Assembly: GCF_014633365.1 (NCBI RefSeq)
Contig: NC_068347.1
Coordinates: 30,856,116 to 30,920,115 of the forward strand
Origin: Diospyros lotus
Taxonomy: Eukaryota; Streptophyta; Magnoliopsida; Ericales; Ebenaceae
Length of the DNA stretch: 64,000 nucleotides
Reading direction: 5' to 3'
The notes below the pieces were generated by a model, which saw only the letters and a list, made by a program, of their open reading frames with translations, was not told the DNA's origin and searched no databases. How positions within the stretch are numbered: position 1 is the first letter of the stretch; every line of letters begins with the position of its first letter. Below are positions 13,801 to 24,600 of the stretch, piece by piece. The translations under genes and the position numbers were made by a program.

Positions 13801-16800
13801 AATACAAACACGGGAAAGGGAAGAGATGGCCGCCAAGAAGGTTTGGGAAACAAAGCAATGGATAATAAACTTAGAGGTATAGTTTTTTCCCTGTATCATT
13901 TTTCAAGCTATTTATTCATAAGATGCATTTCTGATGTTTCCATTTGGCCATGGTGATTCCACCTGTGGGTCCGTGGGCATCTCTTATAGGACTTAGGAAG
14001 TGCTTGAATAGATTATTATTGTTCTTATTGTTATTATTTGGCCTGTGAATAATTAACACTAATGGCAGTTGACCATATTTCATCTCTTATAGGACTTAGG
14101 AAGTGCTTGAATAGATTATTATTGTTCTTATTGTTATTATTTGGCCTGTGAATAATTAACACTAATGGCAGTTGACCATATTTCAACTTGGAGGTCTATA
14201 TCTGGCACCAGAATAGCAATATTCTTTTGAGGGATGAAGTTCTTGTTCTTTTTACTCTCTAGCTATTTTGATTTTTGTTTTCGCTTTTCCATGTGCATAG
14301 AATTTTAATATTATGTTGTTTTGTCACCATGAACTTAGTCCTTGTTATGGTAGTCTCACCATTGTCTGCATGCAGCTTGTTGGCACTTATACCCTTTTGG
14401 CCTATTGGTATCTGGATTAAATTAGTGATGGGATTAAGTTAAGGACTGGATAAAGTTGTGATGGGATTAAATAATCCTGTCCTATGTTTGGTAGTCCTAA
14501 GTTTAAAGGAGATATGACCTTTAACTAATCCTATCCCATGCTTGGTATGGTATAATTTGAATGAGGTATGGCTGGACATTAATTGTTAAATGACTATTTT
14601 ACCCATTGCCCTAATAATATATAAACCAACACAGGAGACAACTTCATTCCCTTGTGTTCATCATGAGTTCAGAACGGTGGTGTTCACTTTCCCTCTCCAA
14701 TGATTTCATTCTTCTTGTGTTAGGGTTCCAGGTTAGAGATCGAGTTGCAAGGTGATTCAGTTGAATGCCAAAGGAAGGGTTAGAAGCCAGATTGTGCTTG
14801 AGAGTCTTCCTTCCATTGCACCCTATTTTATATGAAATTATAAGGGCTCGTTTAAGAGAGAATCTGACAATCTCAATTATCACAGAGGATTTGACGGAAT
14901 TCCAGGAGCTTCCTTTTTTTATTTTTCCCCCTTCTTAGATATCATCTGGAAATCCAAAAATCCAATAAGAGCAAATAACTACCCACTAACCTCACCTACT
15001 ACTTCCATGTTTATATCTCACATGGAGATTCCAGAGGAAAAGAAAAACTTAAATACAGACAAGAAAACTGAAGACACAAACTGACATAAAAAGATAACTA
15101 CATCCAGCAACTGTCACTTTAATGAATTGCCATCCTCTTCTCTCGGCCATGTGAAATTGCTGATAAAGTTGGCCACTAAAAGGATTCTGCTTGACTGCAA
15201 CATCTTGCTTCATTATTTAACTTCTCAGTGATTTATTTCACTGTACTGGCAGCTATTGATTTCTTTTCATTCGTGTATGTTATTTTCCAATTTATTTTTC
15301 AATTCCTTGATACAACATTCCTTCTGTCCTTGAAAATAATGCATTTTCAAACCAAATCAATACAAACTGTAATCCTATTCAAAAAGCAGGTGAGATAAGT
15401 AAGCAGTAAGACTTGATTCAAGCTTCTGGGCCAGATTCATTGTAGCTGTTCTTCTGGTTTTGTTTTGGGTGAGTGAGAGAGATAGAAGATGAAAGAGATT
15501 TCCAAGGGTTTAATGGAGCCTAGAGATTGTTAAAAGGGTTTTCCAGTTGAGGGGGAAAATTGTGCATGCCACAGAGAAATTTAATCCTGCCAAAGTGGGA
15601 TGGGATTATTTAGTAGCCTTTTGTTTGGGGGGGGGGGGGTGGGGATGGTATATGTTATGTATTTATCCCACTGCTGTGGGATAAATTTATACATGGCCTA
15701 AGTTATCCCTCCTCTTTTGAGATGCCAAACGTGGTCATACTGTTTCTCGTTGGCTGTCCTTGTGCATAGGACTTCTTTTTGCTAGGCTTCTCATTATGCA
15801 CGATATTTTCCTGCCTGGTTTATTAGGACTAGCAGTTTCTTTTCTCACGGAATTCAACACACTCGGTAATTCTAATCTATGGTTCTAGTAACTACTCTTG
15901 AGTTTTAATGTCCTGATTATTACTTGAGAAACACAGATTCCTTCCTTTTATGGACTGGGAATACAGTTGTGCGAATAAGCTTGAAAAGTTACCTTGCTTT
16001 AATTTTAATTATTACTTGTAGTTTTATATTTTCCTGTGGGAGATAATTTGTGTTTCATCACTGTAGGTGATAAGCAAGATAATGGCTGACCTATCTGTCA
16101 TGACCCCAAGGGTTGCTTTGTAATTTTCATTTGCATTTTAAATTTTCAGTTGTAGAATTGGAGGGAGCTAACCGATTCTGTTAAGTAGCTCTTACCATTG
16201 CATGTAACCACGAGGGACAGCCTATATATGGCTGTTAAGTGGGAGGATGGGAATTCATTGTGAAATGAGAATTGAATTCTTTTCCTCTATTTTCTCTCTA
16301 TTTCCCTCCTAAATTCTCTCTCAGATCCTTCCTTCTTTCTCTTCTAAAATAGTCGAATTCAAGCCTCTTCCTCGAGGCTTGACACTGTCCTGTGATTTCA
16401 TGCTATTATTTCTTTCAGTGTTTCTGCTTTCAATGCAGATGTCCTTTTTTTGCTATTTCATCATTTTCTCCGTAAATATTATGCAGATCATCATAATGTT
16501 AGACTCTCAAAGTATCTTGTTAACCTTTTCTGTCATCCTTGATGCAAACTGGATGATGAGGGGTGGAGGAAGCAGTTATGTGGGTTGATAATTTTAGTTC
16601 GTCTTACTAAGAGTCTTCCTTTTTTTTCTTTTTGTGTGGCTGTATATTCATGTTTTAGGACATTTATTAGCTCAGGCATTCGAACTTGAGTTTTCTAGCA
16701 CTGTTTTTCTATGAGTTATCCGCAGCGTAGGTTCCAGATAGAATTGGTTTCATAGTATATGATTTGTGTTCAGTTTATGGGTTTTTAAGGGTTATAAAAG

Positions 16801-19059
16801 ACTGGTTAGGGGATGTGGAGGCATTTAGTTAGCATGAGAATAGGGAAAAATATTTGGAAGAGCTCTTTGCCCGTCCCCCCGGATTATTACATCACTTTAC
16901 ATAGTTTGGAATTATTGCAAAAGCAAGGTTAAAATTATTCTAAGTACAGCTTGTGTGTTCTGTTATGTTATTCTATTTCTTATAGGACCGTTATTTTCTT
17001 TAAAACTTTAAACATGTCCCTTCACTATCTGTTAGCATGCCTAATATATGCTGAATCTCTTTTTTTTTTTTTGGGGGGGGGGGGAGCAAATTATATGCTG
17101 AATCTATTTATTTACTGTAATAAATTGTTTATTCTTTCACATGGTTGTAACTTATGTACATGCACTAACACTCTGGTTAGAAAATTGTGGAGGGTTTTCA
17201 GCTGCGAGGTAACCTTATGAATGAAAGTTGCTTGTTTGTTGAATGATTTTAAATTGTAGTGATGTGATTGATTATTACCCAGAATTCATGTGATTAACAC
17301 ATGTTGTGAAGTTAGGTTTTCCCATTTTGGGGTAGAAATGCATACAATTATTGGTGATTTTGCTTGGTGTTGTTTCTTGAAGTTTTTGTCATCTTAATAT
17401 TGGTACTGGGCTCATCTTGGAGGGGAGCAACAACATTGCATCATTCTGGTGTACTTCAAATGGGATCAAATTACATGCGTTAAAACAATAGCTTTGATGT
17501 ACACTTTAGGGCTTCCAGATGCCTTTTCTTAGTCTCTTTTATTTTTTTTCTAACTTTTTCACTTGGAGGAGGGGGGGGGGGGGGGTTGAGTAGGCTAACT
17601 TTCTCTATTTTATGAGCTCGGACCACTGTTTTAAGTAATCAACAAAAGTGGTTGAGGTGTTGAATTTATTTCCAAGTTACAAATTTCTATTCTAATATGG
17701 AATGGGGGCATGAAATTGGATCCTTGTTTTGGCTTCCTCTTACTGAAGTCGAATGTAGCCTTGGTGAAAATTCATAAGCCCCTTTCCAAAACCCCTGAAC
17801 ATAAAATGTTCGTAGCATTGGTTACAGATTGTGGATTCAGCAACTACATAGAAGAATGGGTCCTAATTTATTTCCTTTCTCTTTGGAAATCAAGCGAAGC
17901 CTTTAGGTTTCTGCTCCATTCTTTTTTTTTTTTCTGATTTCCCTTTTCTAACATTTGGCTTAGTTTTCAGATGTTTGAAAATTAATTCTGGAGTTATTTT
18001 TAGTGGATTTATTTTGTTCTGTTTTCTGGCTTTTTATTTGTTTAGATGCTTTGAGGTTGTTCAGCATATTAATGCTTTGGAAATCCATCTTTTTCAGTCC
18101 TTATTATACTAAAATGAGGGCTGTGATTCTGAACACGTGTTTGATGGGAATTCTGTTCTTAAAAGGCCTGTAAATATGCCTTGCTGCATTAAAGGAGTAA
18201 TTCCTTTTCTCTTTGTTGCATCATATTCTTGCGGAAAACAAGTTTTCTCTGGTATGCCTGATAGCATTATTTCTATTGGTGGAAGCTTTTGATGCTTCTC
18301 CTTTCCCTTCTCTGCCTGTTAGCATTATTTATTTTCCAGAGGAAATATGTATTCACTAGATCCAGAAGTAGGTGGCTGTTTTCTCATCTCAGGTCTTTAC
18401 TGAATCAAGCGTGAGCTTGTAACACATTATAGTTAGGCTGTGTATAATAGTATGCAAGCTTGAGTATTACTTTGGACTGTCACATGTTCATAGAAATCAT
18501 TAGACTTGCCTGGGATTTCTGCTTGACGTGACCCAGGATTTGTGGATTAAGGGTCTGAAACTTCTCTATTTGGCCATTTGGAGACACAGGTTAATGAAGA
18601 TAATATAACCCTCTAATTATACCCTTCTTATTTCATTATGCCCTTAGCATATGCAATCAAGTTCTTACAATCTCTTTGTCTCTATTCTAATTGTTGCTTT
18701 CAGAGCTTGGATTTGGGAGTGGCAAGGCAATGTCTGTATACGGAAGAGAGGGTCACCTTGGCATTACTACGGTTAAGTTTGCTGGCGATGAATCAGGCTT
18801 AAAGGAGGCAATGAGGCTTGCGGAGTTCTTTGAGAAAGAGAGCCGTGGCCGAAGGGCTTGGACCCGTGTACAGTCCTTAACATCAGGTATTGATGATGAG
18901 AATAATCCAAACCTTGTCAAGGTGGATGAGAAGACTGGGGAGAAGCAGAGAATCTTTTATGGCTATCTTGGAACTGCTTTTGATTTGGACAAGTTGAATT
19001 ATGAGATGAAGAAGAAGGTTGTAATTGAGAGCAGGAGGGAATACAAGTCATCCAAGTAG
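4870..19059 (+). CDS. XS domain protein with zf-XS zinc finger (SGS3-related family)
   Basis: Three exons join in frame with GT-AG introns: 4870-5747, 13569-13876 and 18704-19059, giving 513 aa. Residues 1-110 are low complexity, rich in Ser, Pro and Lys. Exon 1 ends inside a zinc finger completed by exon 2: C288, C291, H302, H307 (C-x2-C-x10-H-x4-H), which fits zf-XS. The XS domain spans about 358-490, starting near [11 protein letters not shown], and includes GREGHLGIT and [11 protein letters not shown]. The XS fold is RRM-like; in SGS3 it binds double-stranded RNA with 5' overhangs during siRNA amplification, but SGS3's coiled-coil XH partner region is absent, so the role here is unknown. 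The closest Arabidopsis match I recall is At3g22430. The introns (7,821 and 4,827 bp) are unusually long for a plant and full of transposon remains. ATG 4870 gives the longest frame and follows a CT-rich leader. Confidence 0.9.
7567..7806 (-). repeat. 3' LTR of antisense copia element in XS intron 1
   Basis: A 240-bp block is bounded by perfect 9-bp inverted ends TGAATATTG and CAATATTCA. On the minus strand it is immediately preceded by the polypurine tract GAGGGGGAGTGG (about 7807-7818), the expected position for second-strand priming. It therefore reads as the 3' LTR of the minus-strand copia remnant that continues to about 9549. Confidence 0.75.
7807..9549 (-). mobile_element. Antisense Ty1/copia pol remnant, 5' part missing
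   Basis: Read on the minus strand from 9549 down, the segment shows the end of the integrase linker region (about 9549-9200), then reverse transcriptase (about 9200-8270, with [14 protein letters not shown] and [14 protein letters not shown]), then RNase H and the pol C-terminus (8032-7838, with [16 protein letters not shown]). Stops and frameshifts break it throughout. Gag, protease, most of integrase and the 5' LTR are absent, so the element is truncated at about 9549, where gypsy-like sequence starts. It lies antisense within intron 1 of the XS gene. Confidence 0.85.
9560..10200 (+). mobile_element. Truncated Ty3/gypsy fragment: LTR 3' end plus gag N-terminus
   Basis: A CT-rich segment ends in TTGACA at about 9733, the same terminus as the solo LTR ending at 16384, so 9560-9733 reads as the 3' part of an LTR. 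From about 9775 the + strand encodes a retrotransposon gag start ([11 protein letters not shown] region, then [18 protein letters not shown] at 9920-9975). This is a coiled-coil segment typical of gypsy gag. There are in-frame breaks near 9846 and 9895. The LTR 5' part and everything after gag are missing. Confidence 0.55.
11333..11702 (-). mobile_element. Solo LTR (gypsy type, antisense) in XS intron 1
   Basis: The 370-bp segment starts TGTCATGG and ends GTTGTGACA, giving TG...CA with TGTCA/TGACA inverted ends. The 5-mer GTGTA directly flanks both sides (11328-11332 and 11703-11707), as left by LTR-retrotransposon integration. On the minus strand it begins TGTCACAACCCCAAGG and contains the TATA-like CCTATAAATAGGC. 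No internal coding region is present, so it arose by recombination between two LTRs. Its start resembles the sense-oriented solo LTR at 16096. Confidence 0.8.
13978..14183 (+). repeat. Perfect 103-bp tandem duplication in XS intron 2
   Basis: Two adjacent copies (13978-14080 and 14081-14183) appear base-for-base identical. Each begins CATCTCTTATAGG and ends GACCATATTT. The copy lies about 100 bp downstream of the exon 2 donor. Identity implies a recent event or an assembly artefact. Confidence 0.9.
15627..17585 (+). repeat. Three poly-G runs in XS intron 2
   Basis: Uninterrupted G runs occur at about 15627-15639 (13 G), 17073-17084 (12 G, preceded by about 13 T) and 17571-17585 (15 G). All three are on the transcribed-sense strand within a 2-kb part of the intron. 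Long G runs can form quadruplexes in the pre-mRNA; lengths are also prone to sequencing error. Confidence 0.7.
16096..16384 (+). mobile_element. Solo LTR (gypsy type, sense) in XS intron 2
   Basis: The 289-bp segment starts TGTCATGACCCCAAGG and ends GGCTTGACA, with TGTCA/TGACA ends. The flanking 5-mers are CTATC and CTGTC (4 of 5 matching), a slightly decayed target duplication. It holds a TATA-like CCTATATATGG and a CT-rich 3' third, like the LTR end at 9560-9733. It is the same kind of LTR as 11333-11702 but in the opposite orientation. Confidence 0.65.
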
Positions 19060-21601
19060 CGCCTAAGAGCAAAAACACTCTAGGAGACCAGTAATTGGAT
19101 CCGTGCTCTTGTTTTTTCTACGGAACTTGAACTGTTTGCTTATATGCATTATGGAGTAGACAGAAATTTGAAGGTTGTTTTATGTTACTGTTAACCTTTT
19201 TTATGTTATCAAAGTAGTCAGCTTGTGTACTGCATCTGTGTTGCTTCCCCATTTCGGGCCATTTCTATATTTTGATTTTTTTTTTTTCTATTTTCAGGTA
19301 GGTTCTCACAAAGGTCTTATGCTGCACTAACTATAGATAGTTGTCTCCCTTTGTCTTGGTCTCAGATCCAGTATCCTCAACCACAAATACTCTACCAGCA
19401 CACTTTTTCATCTGATTAAATGTTACCTTGCAGACAGATGCCTGTATTTGTTACCTTAACGGAGCGCCGTCTGTGTCGTTTTTTCTTCTTGACAAGCTTG
19501 TCAAGTTGTAGTTTAGTTGCTAGATCATCATCATGGGGTTTAGCCTCTCTTGCGATGAGTAGGAAAGAATTTGTTTGTCTTGGTGGATAAAATTTTACAG
19601 GCATCTTCCGCTTTTGCTAATTTTCAGAAAAGTTTATCCGTATCCAAAGACACCAATACTGTGTGTTAATATAGAGTGTTTTATGTAACTTGAATAGTAT
19701 TATACAACAATGGCTCAATGTATTACCTACTAAGGGTGTATCATGCCTAGTGGAACATGTGGATAATGAGCCGTGTTGAGTGGTTCTTAACGTGAAGTAT
19801 TTTTAGACTCTATTATTATAGTCCATAATTTATAGATCAGATTGTTGGCTATCAGAGTCTTCAAAGTTGATTAGACTTTGAAAAGCACTGCAAAGTGCAA
19901 GTGCTAATTACTGTTGGAGAATAGAATTTGCCCTTTCATTGAAGAAAGCTGCAACCATATGTCTTGGGGGTGTTTACTCTTTTTTGTGCACATGATAACT
20001 CGACCAACACTCAAGCTCTTCTCTTCATAACTAGTTGGTAAGTTAAAAAAGATTATGGCCTAACTACTCTTGTATTAAACTCTTTTAAGATTGTTTATGC
20101 TTGCAATTATGTCCATGCACAGTTGCAGTTTAATATATTCTTATGGGTAGGCTGCTTTATTGATTTTGAATCTGCAACCCCATCCTCCTTTTCTTGCTTG
20201 CTTCATCATCTTTGCCACTACCCATTTCTGAAAAGAAGTGAGCCAGTACAGTCTTCTTTTAGACCTAAATTCATCAGCCACTCCAGCACATATCATATTC
20301 AATGAAAAGGTTTCAGGCTTGCATTATCTACTATCTGTTTGTTCAAATTGTTTGGGGGTGTTGTTATAAATTAGGCTTCAAATCTTCTTGTATAAATTTC
20401 TGTATGTCTGTACATATTGATCTTCGTTTTTTTTTTTTAATAATAAATATATGCGCATGCCTCAAACCTCTCAGTCTCTGCACCAGTGTGCACTCTTATA
20501 TATATATATATATATTAATTTGATTATTATGATAATTTTTGGTTTATTTTATAATATGAGTGTATGTATGATGTATGATGTGTATCATGGATGTGGTGGT
20601 GTTTAAGAAGGCCGGCAATGTCTTTACTTTATCTGACTGTATTCATGTGGTGGATAGTGAAATGGGCCACCACTCACCCGACCCACTTTCCCCAGCTTTT
20701 CAGCCAGCCCTCTTCCTTCCTCCCTACTATTTTCTTTGCTTTTTTCTCGATCCAGCTTCGGTTTCCGGGAAAGTATACCCCCACCCACCCTCCATTATTC
20801 CATCCATCCAAACAGCACCTCCTGTTCCTGCAGGATGGTGGGCTGAATTCTAAGATAAGATACGCCATGAATTTTGTAGGTTTCCATAAATAGAGTGTAT
20901 CTCTATCTTTTAAGTTTTAAAAATGAAATTAATTATTTTTTATTATTTAAAAATTGTATCAGACTATTCTTATTACATATTTTTATTTATCGTAAAATTA
21001 TTTAGAAAAAGATGAAATTCAAAATAAGCTATTTATAATTTAAGATCATTTTTATAAAAATATCATATCCGGCGATATAAATTTAATACTTATTGCTGAT
21101 TAAAAGTGAAATTATTTAACATTATTAAAATCTAAATTAATGAAAAAGACCATTTGAAATAAATAAAAAAAATAAAATAAAATTACAAAGATGCGATGAG
21201 TATAAATAAATAAGCTAAACCACGTTAGCTAATTTTAGTAATTTATCTAAAAAAAATAATATATAAGAATATCTTTAAATGTATAATTCTAAACATGCAT
21301 TAAAAATCAGGAGCAGACAGCCGTGAACGAATAATGGCAGATTCGACGGCAGTTCACGGTCGAGTCTTGAATCTTATCCTACGCGCAATTATAAGTCGTG
21401 CGCACGTTAGCAGCAGCAGCCCTTTCTGTTAGACACCGCAACGCGTGTCGCCTCGCCGCCTCGCCGCGTCATCGCTCGTCCTCTTCCTTCAGCCCTTTTG
21501 GTTTATCGTCACCGCCATTACCTGTTTTCTCTTTCTCTTCAACTTCTAGTTCTAGGGTTTCCTTCCTACTGCTCTTTCTGTTACGAATCTGAACTTTCGC
21601 A
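19060..21601. other. Intergenic: XS 3' region to FRL promoter
   Basis: The first few hundred bases are probably XS 3' UTR. A TA microsatellite lies at about 20498-20516. A C-rich segment at 20640-20840 carries overlapping short frames that match nothing I know. From 20900 to 21330 it is very AT-rich and I see no feature. The last 240 bp turn CT-rich and GC-richer, as expected for the leader of the next gene. Confidence 0.5.
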
Positions 21602-24600
21602 ATGGGTTCTATCCCCGATCCGGACGGCGAGTTAGACGAGTTACTACCGGCTCCGGGCTTCGATGAATTTCAGAGGCAGACCTCTCTGATGACGAGCTGT
21701 ACTCTTCTCTGGAAGGAGCTTTCTGATCACTTCTCCTCGCTCGAACGAAACCTCCAGGACAAGTCCGACGCGCTCAAGCGCAAGATCCAGACCCTGGACT
21801 CCCAAACCGAGCAGTCCCTGCAGGTTCTGGAGACTCGGGAGGTCACGATCGACGGCTCGGTCTCGATCGCGCTGAAGAAGGTGGAGACGGCTCTCACTGC
21901 TCTCCAGGACAAGAAGGAGGCCGTTTGTGAAGGCGAAGTGGATGATCTCCAAGGCTTGTTGCTGAAGCTGCGATCTTACTGTGTTAAGATGAATTCCGAG
22001 GGGCTTTGGAGGTTCTTGGTTGGGAAGAAGAAGGAATTGGACTCGTTGAGGGTTCAATTTCCGGTGGCGTTGAGTGAATGTGTTGATCCGCCGAGGTTTG
22101 TGCTGGAGGCGATCTCGGAGGTGTTTCCTGTGGACAAGAGGGAGGAGAAGGGTGGTGAAAGAGGGAACGATTTGGGCTGGGCGTGCGTTTTGTTGCTGGA
22201 GTCGTTGATTCCGGTGGTGGTGGACCCAATTTTAGGGGATTCGAGGCTGCTGGTGACGCCGAACATGAGGAAACGGGCGGCGGAGATGGCGGAGACGTGG
22301 AAGGCGAGCTTGGACAGCCGTGGTGGAATCGAGAATATCAAGACTCCCGACGTGCATACTTTTTTGCAGCACCTAGTGACATTTGGGATTTTTAAGAAGG
22401 AAGATGTTGATTTGTATAGGAAGCTTGTGGTCGGGTCGGCTTGGCGCAAGCAAATGCCGAAGCTTGCTGTATCCGTAGGACTCGGTGATAAAATGCCTGG
22501 TAAGTTTTAACTTTGAGCTTTGTCTTTTTTTATTCAATTTTGTTTTGCCTTTGCTTTTGTGCTCCAAGTAGAACCAATGTCTCGTGTAGTTTAGTGCTTC
22601 TTATCACCAATCTTTGGCGGAAAATAGATGCTTATTAGTATGAATTTTCCTACTTTGTGTTGTTTAATGCTTTGGGAGGGGGATGGAATGAAAATGGATG
22701 GAGAGGTTTTTCTTTCTTTGGGAGAAACGATAGTAATAGAATGCAATAAGAATGGATGGAAAGGCTTCTCTTTTGGTAGAGACCATAGTAATGGAATGGA
22801 AAAACTTTTCATTTATTCTCCTCCGAAACCTCGTTTTTTTGTCTCCTCGCAATCAGGGAAGAATGGATGGAAAACTTATGTCTATTTATAACATCAATAG
22901 TTTTTCAAAAGTTCAAACTTGTAACTTAATAAATTTAGAAGGATCAATTGTCGTTTGTTGTTTAATATTCTTCCATTATATTGATTTCCATTGCTCTCCC
23001 AAACAAGAAGAAACATTTTCCATTACTTTTTATTATACTCTCCCAAAAGGAGAACGTGTTTTCCATTCCATTACTCTCTCTCCCCCAAACAAAGTCGAAC
23101 TAATTTGATGACTTCGGGCTTGGGGCAAGAAAGAACAGCTAAATCCAAATGGGCTTAAAGTTTAAGTGCTTGTGACTTCGGCATTTATGCCATGGGTCTA
23201 AGATTCTTTCAGGGAAATTGTACATGAAACCATCCACAATATTTTATTAACTCACTTAAAATAAATTAATAATGAAATTTCTAATATTTGTTTACTATGT
23301 ATAAAATTGATTACAAAAGATCCGTATGACAAATAGTGAATCTTGCTATCACAGAAAATGTGGGATGTTTTCATTTTAACCATCCTACTTTAATTCTATG
23401 GTAACATCCTCATTAATCTCACCATCTTTTTGGATGGTTGACCCAAAATATATAAACTAATCTTTTCTTGGTAATAACTTGATCTTCTTGTTTTACTGTT
23501 GCACCTTCATTGCTTGTATGTTTACTAAAATTACAGTCCATGTCTTCGGTTTTCAATCTGCTTAGAATTTCTTGATTAAAAATGATCTCACTGTTACATA
23601 CTCTATTTACATAAAAATGTGAATGTATGCTACTAGATGGGCACATGGTCAGTGACAGGCTCCACTTGGTTTCATTCCTGTTTGGCGAAGTTGTGTACTT
23701 TAATGTACTTCTTTAGTTATATGATTTTGGATCTACAGCTTTAGAGTGTTGCCTCTTCTTTGTTTGTTCATTGTGGGTGACACATTGCGCTGGCATTGGA
23801 TGGATTGATTTTTCTTTGGTTTCCGTTCATTTCTTCCTCTTGTGGGTTGTATAGTATATCATGAATATTGATCAACTAAACTGTTTTTAAGGGTTCTGGT
23901 ATAAGAAACATATTTTAGTTTCCATCCCTTAGTAGTTATTGTAAAATTCTATATCCTTGTACTTGTCAATGGAGAAAGGCCACAACAAGGCATCTTGTCG
24001 ATTGGAAAATAGAAGTGAATTAGGCCTTCCTTGGTTAGTGGCTAAAGAATATTGACCCTTACTTCTTTTAGTGTGTGAAAAGTCTATTTGAGTCTTTCTT
24101 GTCCTGTGCATGTTGCTGTCATGACCCAATATTGTTCATGCACAAAGCATTTTTAAATAAGCGTCTTTCAACAGAGTTGAAGTCTCAAAATAGTATAAAT
24201 TACAGCTTTCCTTTTTCTTTTTAGTTTCCTGACCTTCGAAGCAGGAATGCTGAGTTTCCCTGCTTGGGGTGTGAAATCTTAAGATTGGTCTTCAGATAGA
24301 AATTACCTACTTTCTTTGACATAAATAGTGCGTTTGTGCCTTTCTATTTTATGGCTTTCTGCTGTTTCAGGATGCTTTACTTTTTAAACAAAATTTTGTT
24401 GCTTCAGCCTCTCAAGTACTGTCCATGTGACAGATGAGAAAGTGACCATGGAAGTCAGGCTGTTTATTAGCTTAGTTTTTGTATTTTTTTTTCAGTGCAC
24501 CTACATCTACTAGCATGATCTTGTATTGGCACTGGAACAAAAGGTGACTCAGCTAAGAATTGTCTAACAAACAGAGCTGATATAATGATTTTTTTTTTTG

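Noticed and set aside
14380..15720. Repeated GGGATTA / TAATCCC / TTATCCCA motifs suggesting a larger DNA transposon in XS intron 2
   Set aside because: I could not find matching inverted ends or a target duplication, so boundaries and class are unsupported.
20575..20893. Overlapping frames of about 90-100 codons in a C-rich segment
   Set aside because: No domain, no splice context, and both overlapping frames are open because of C-rich composition.
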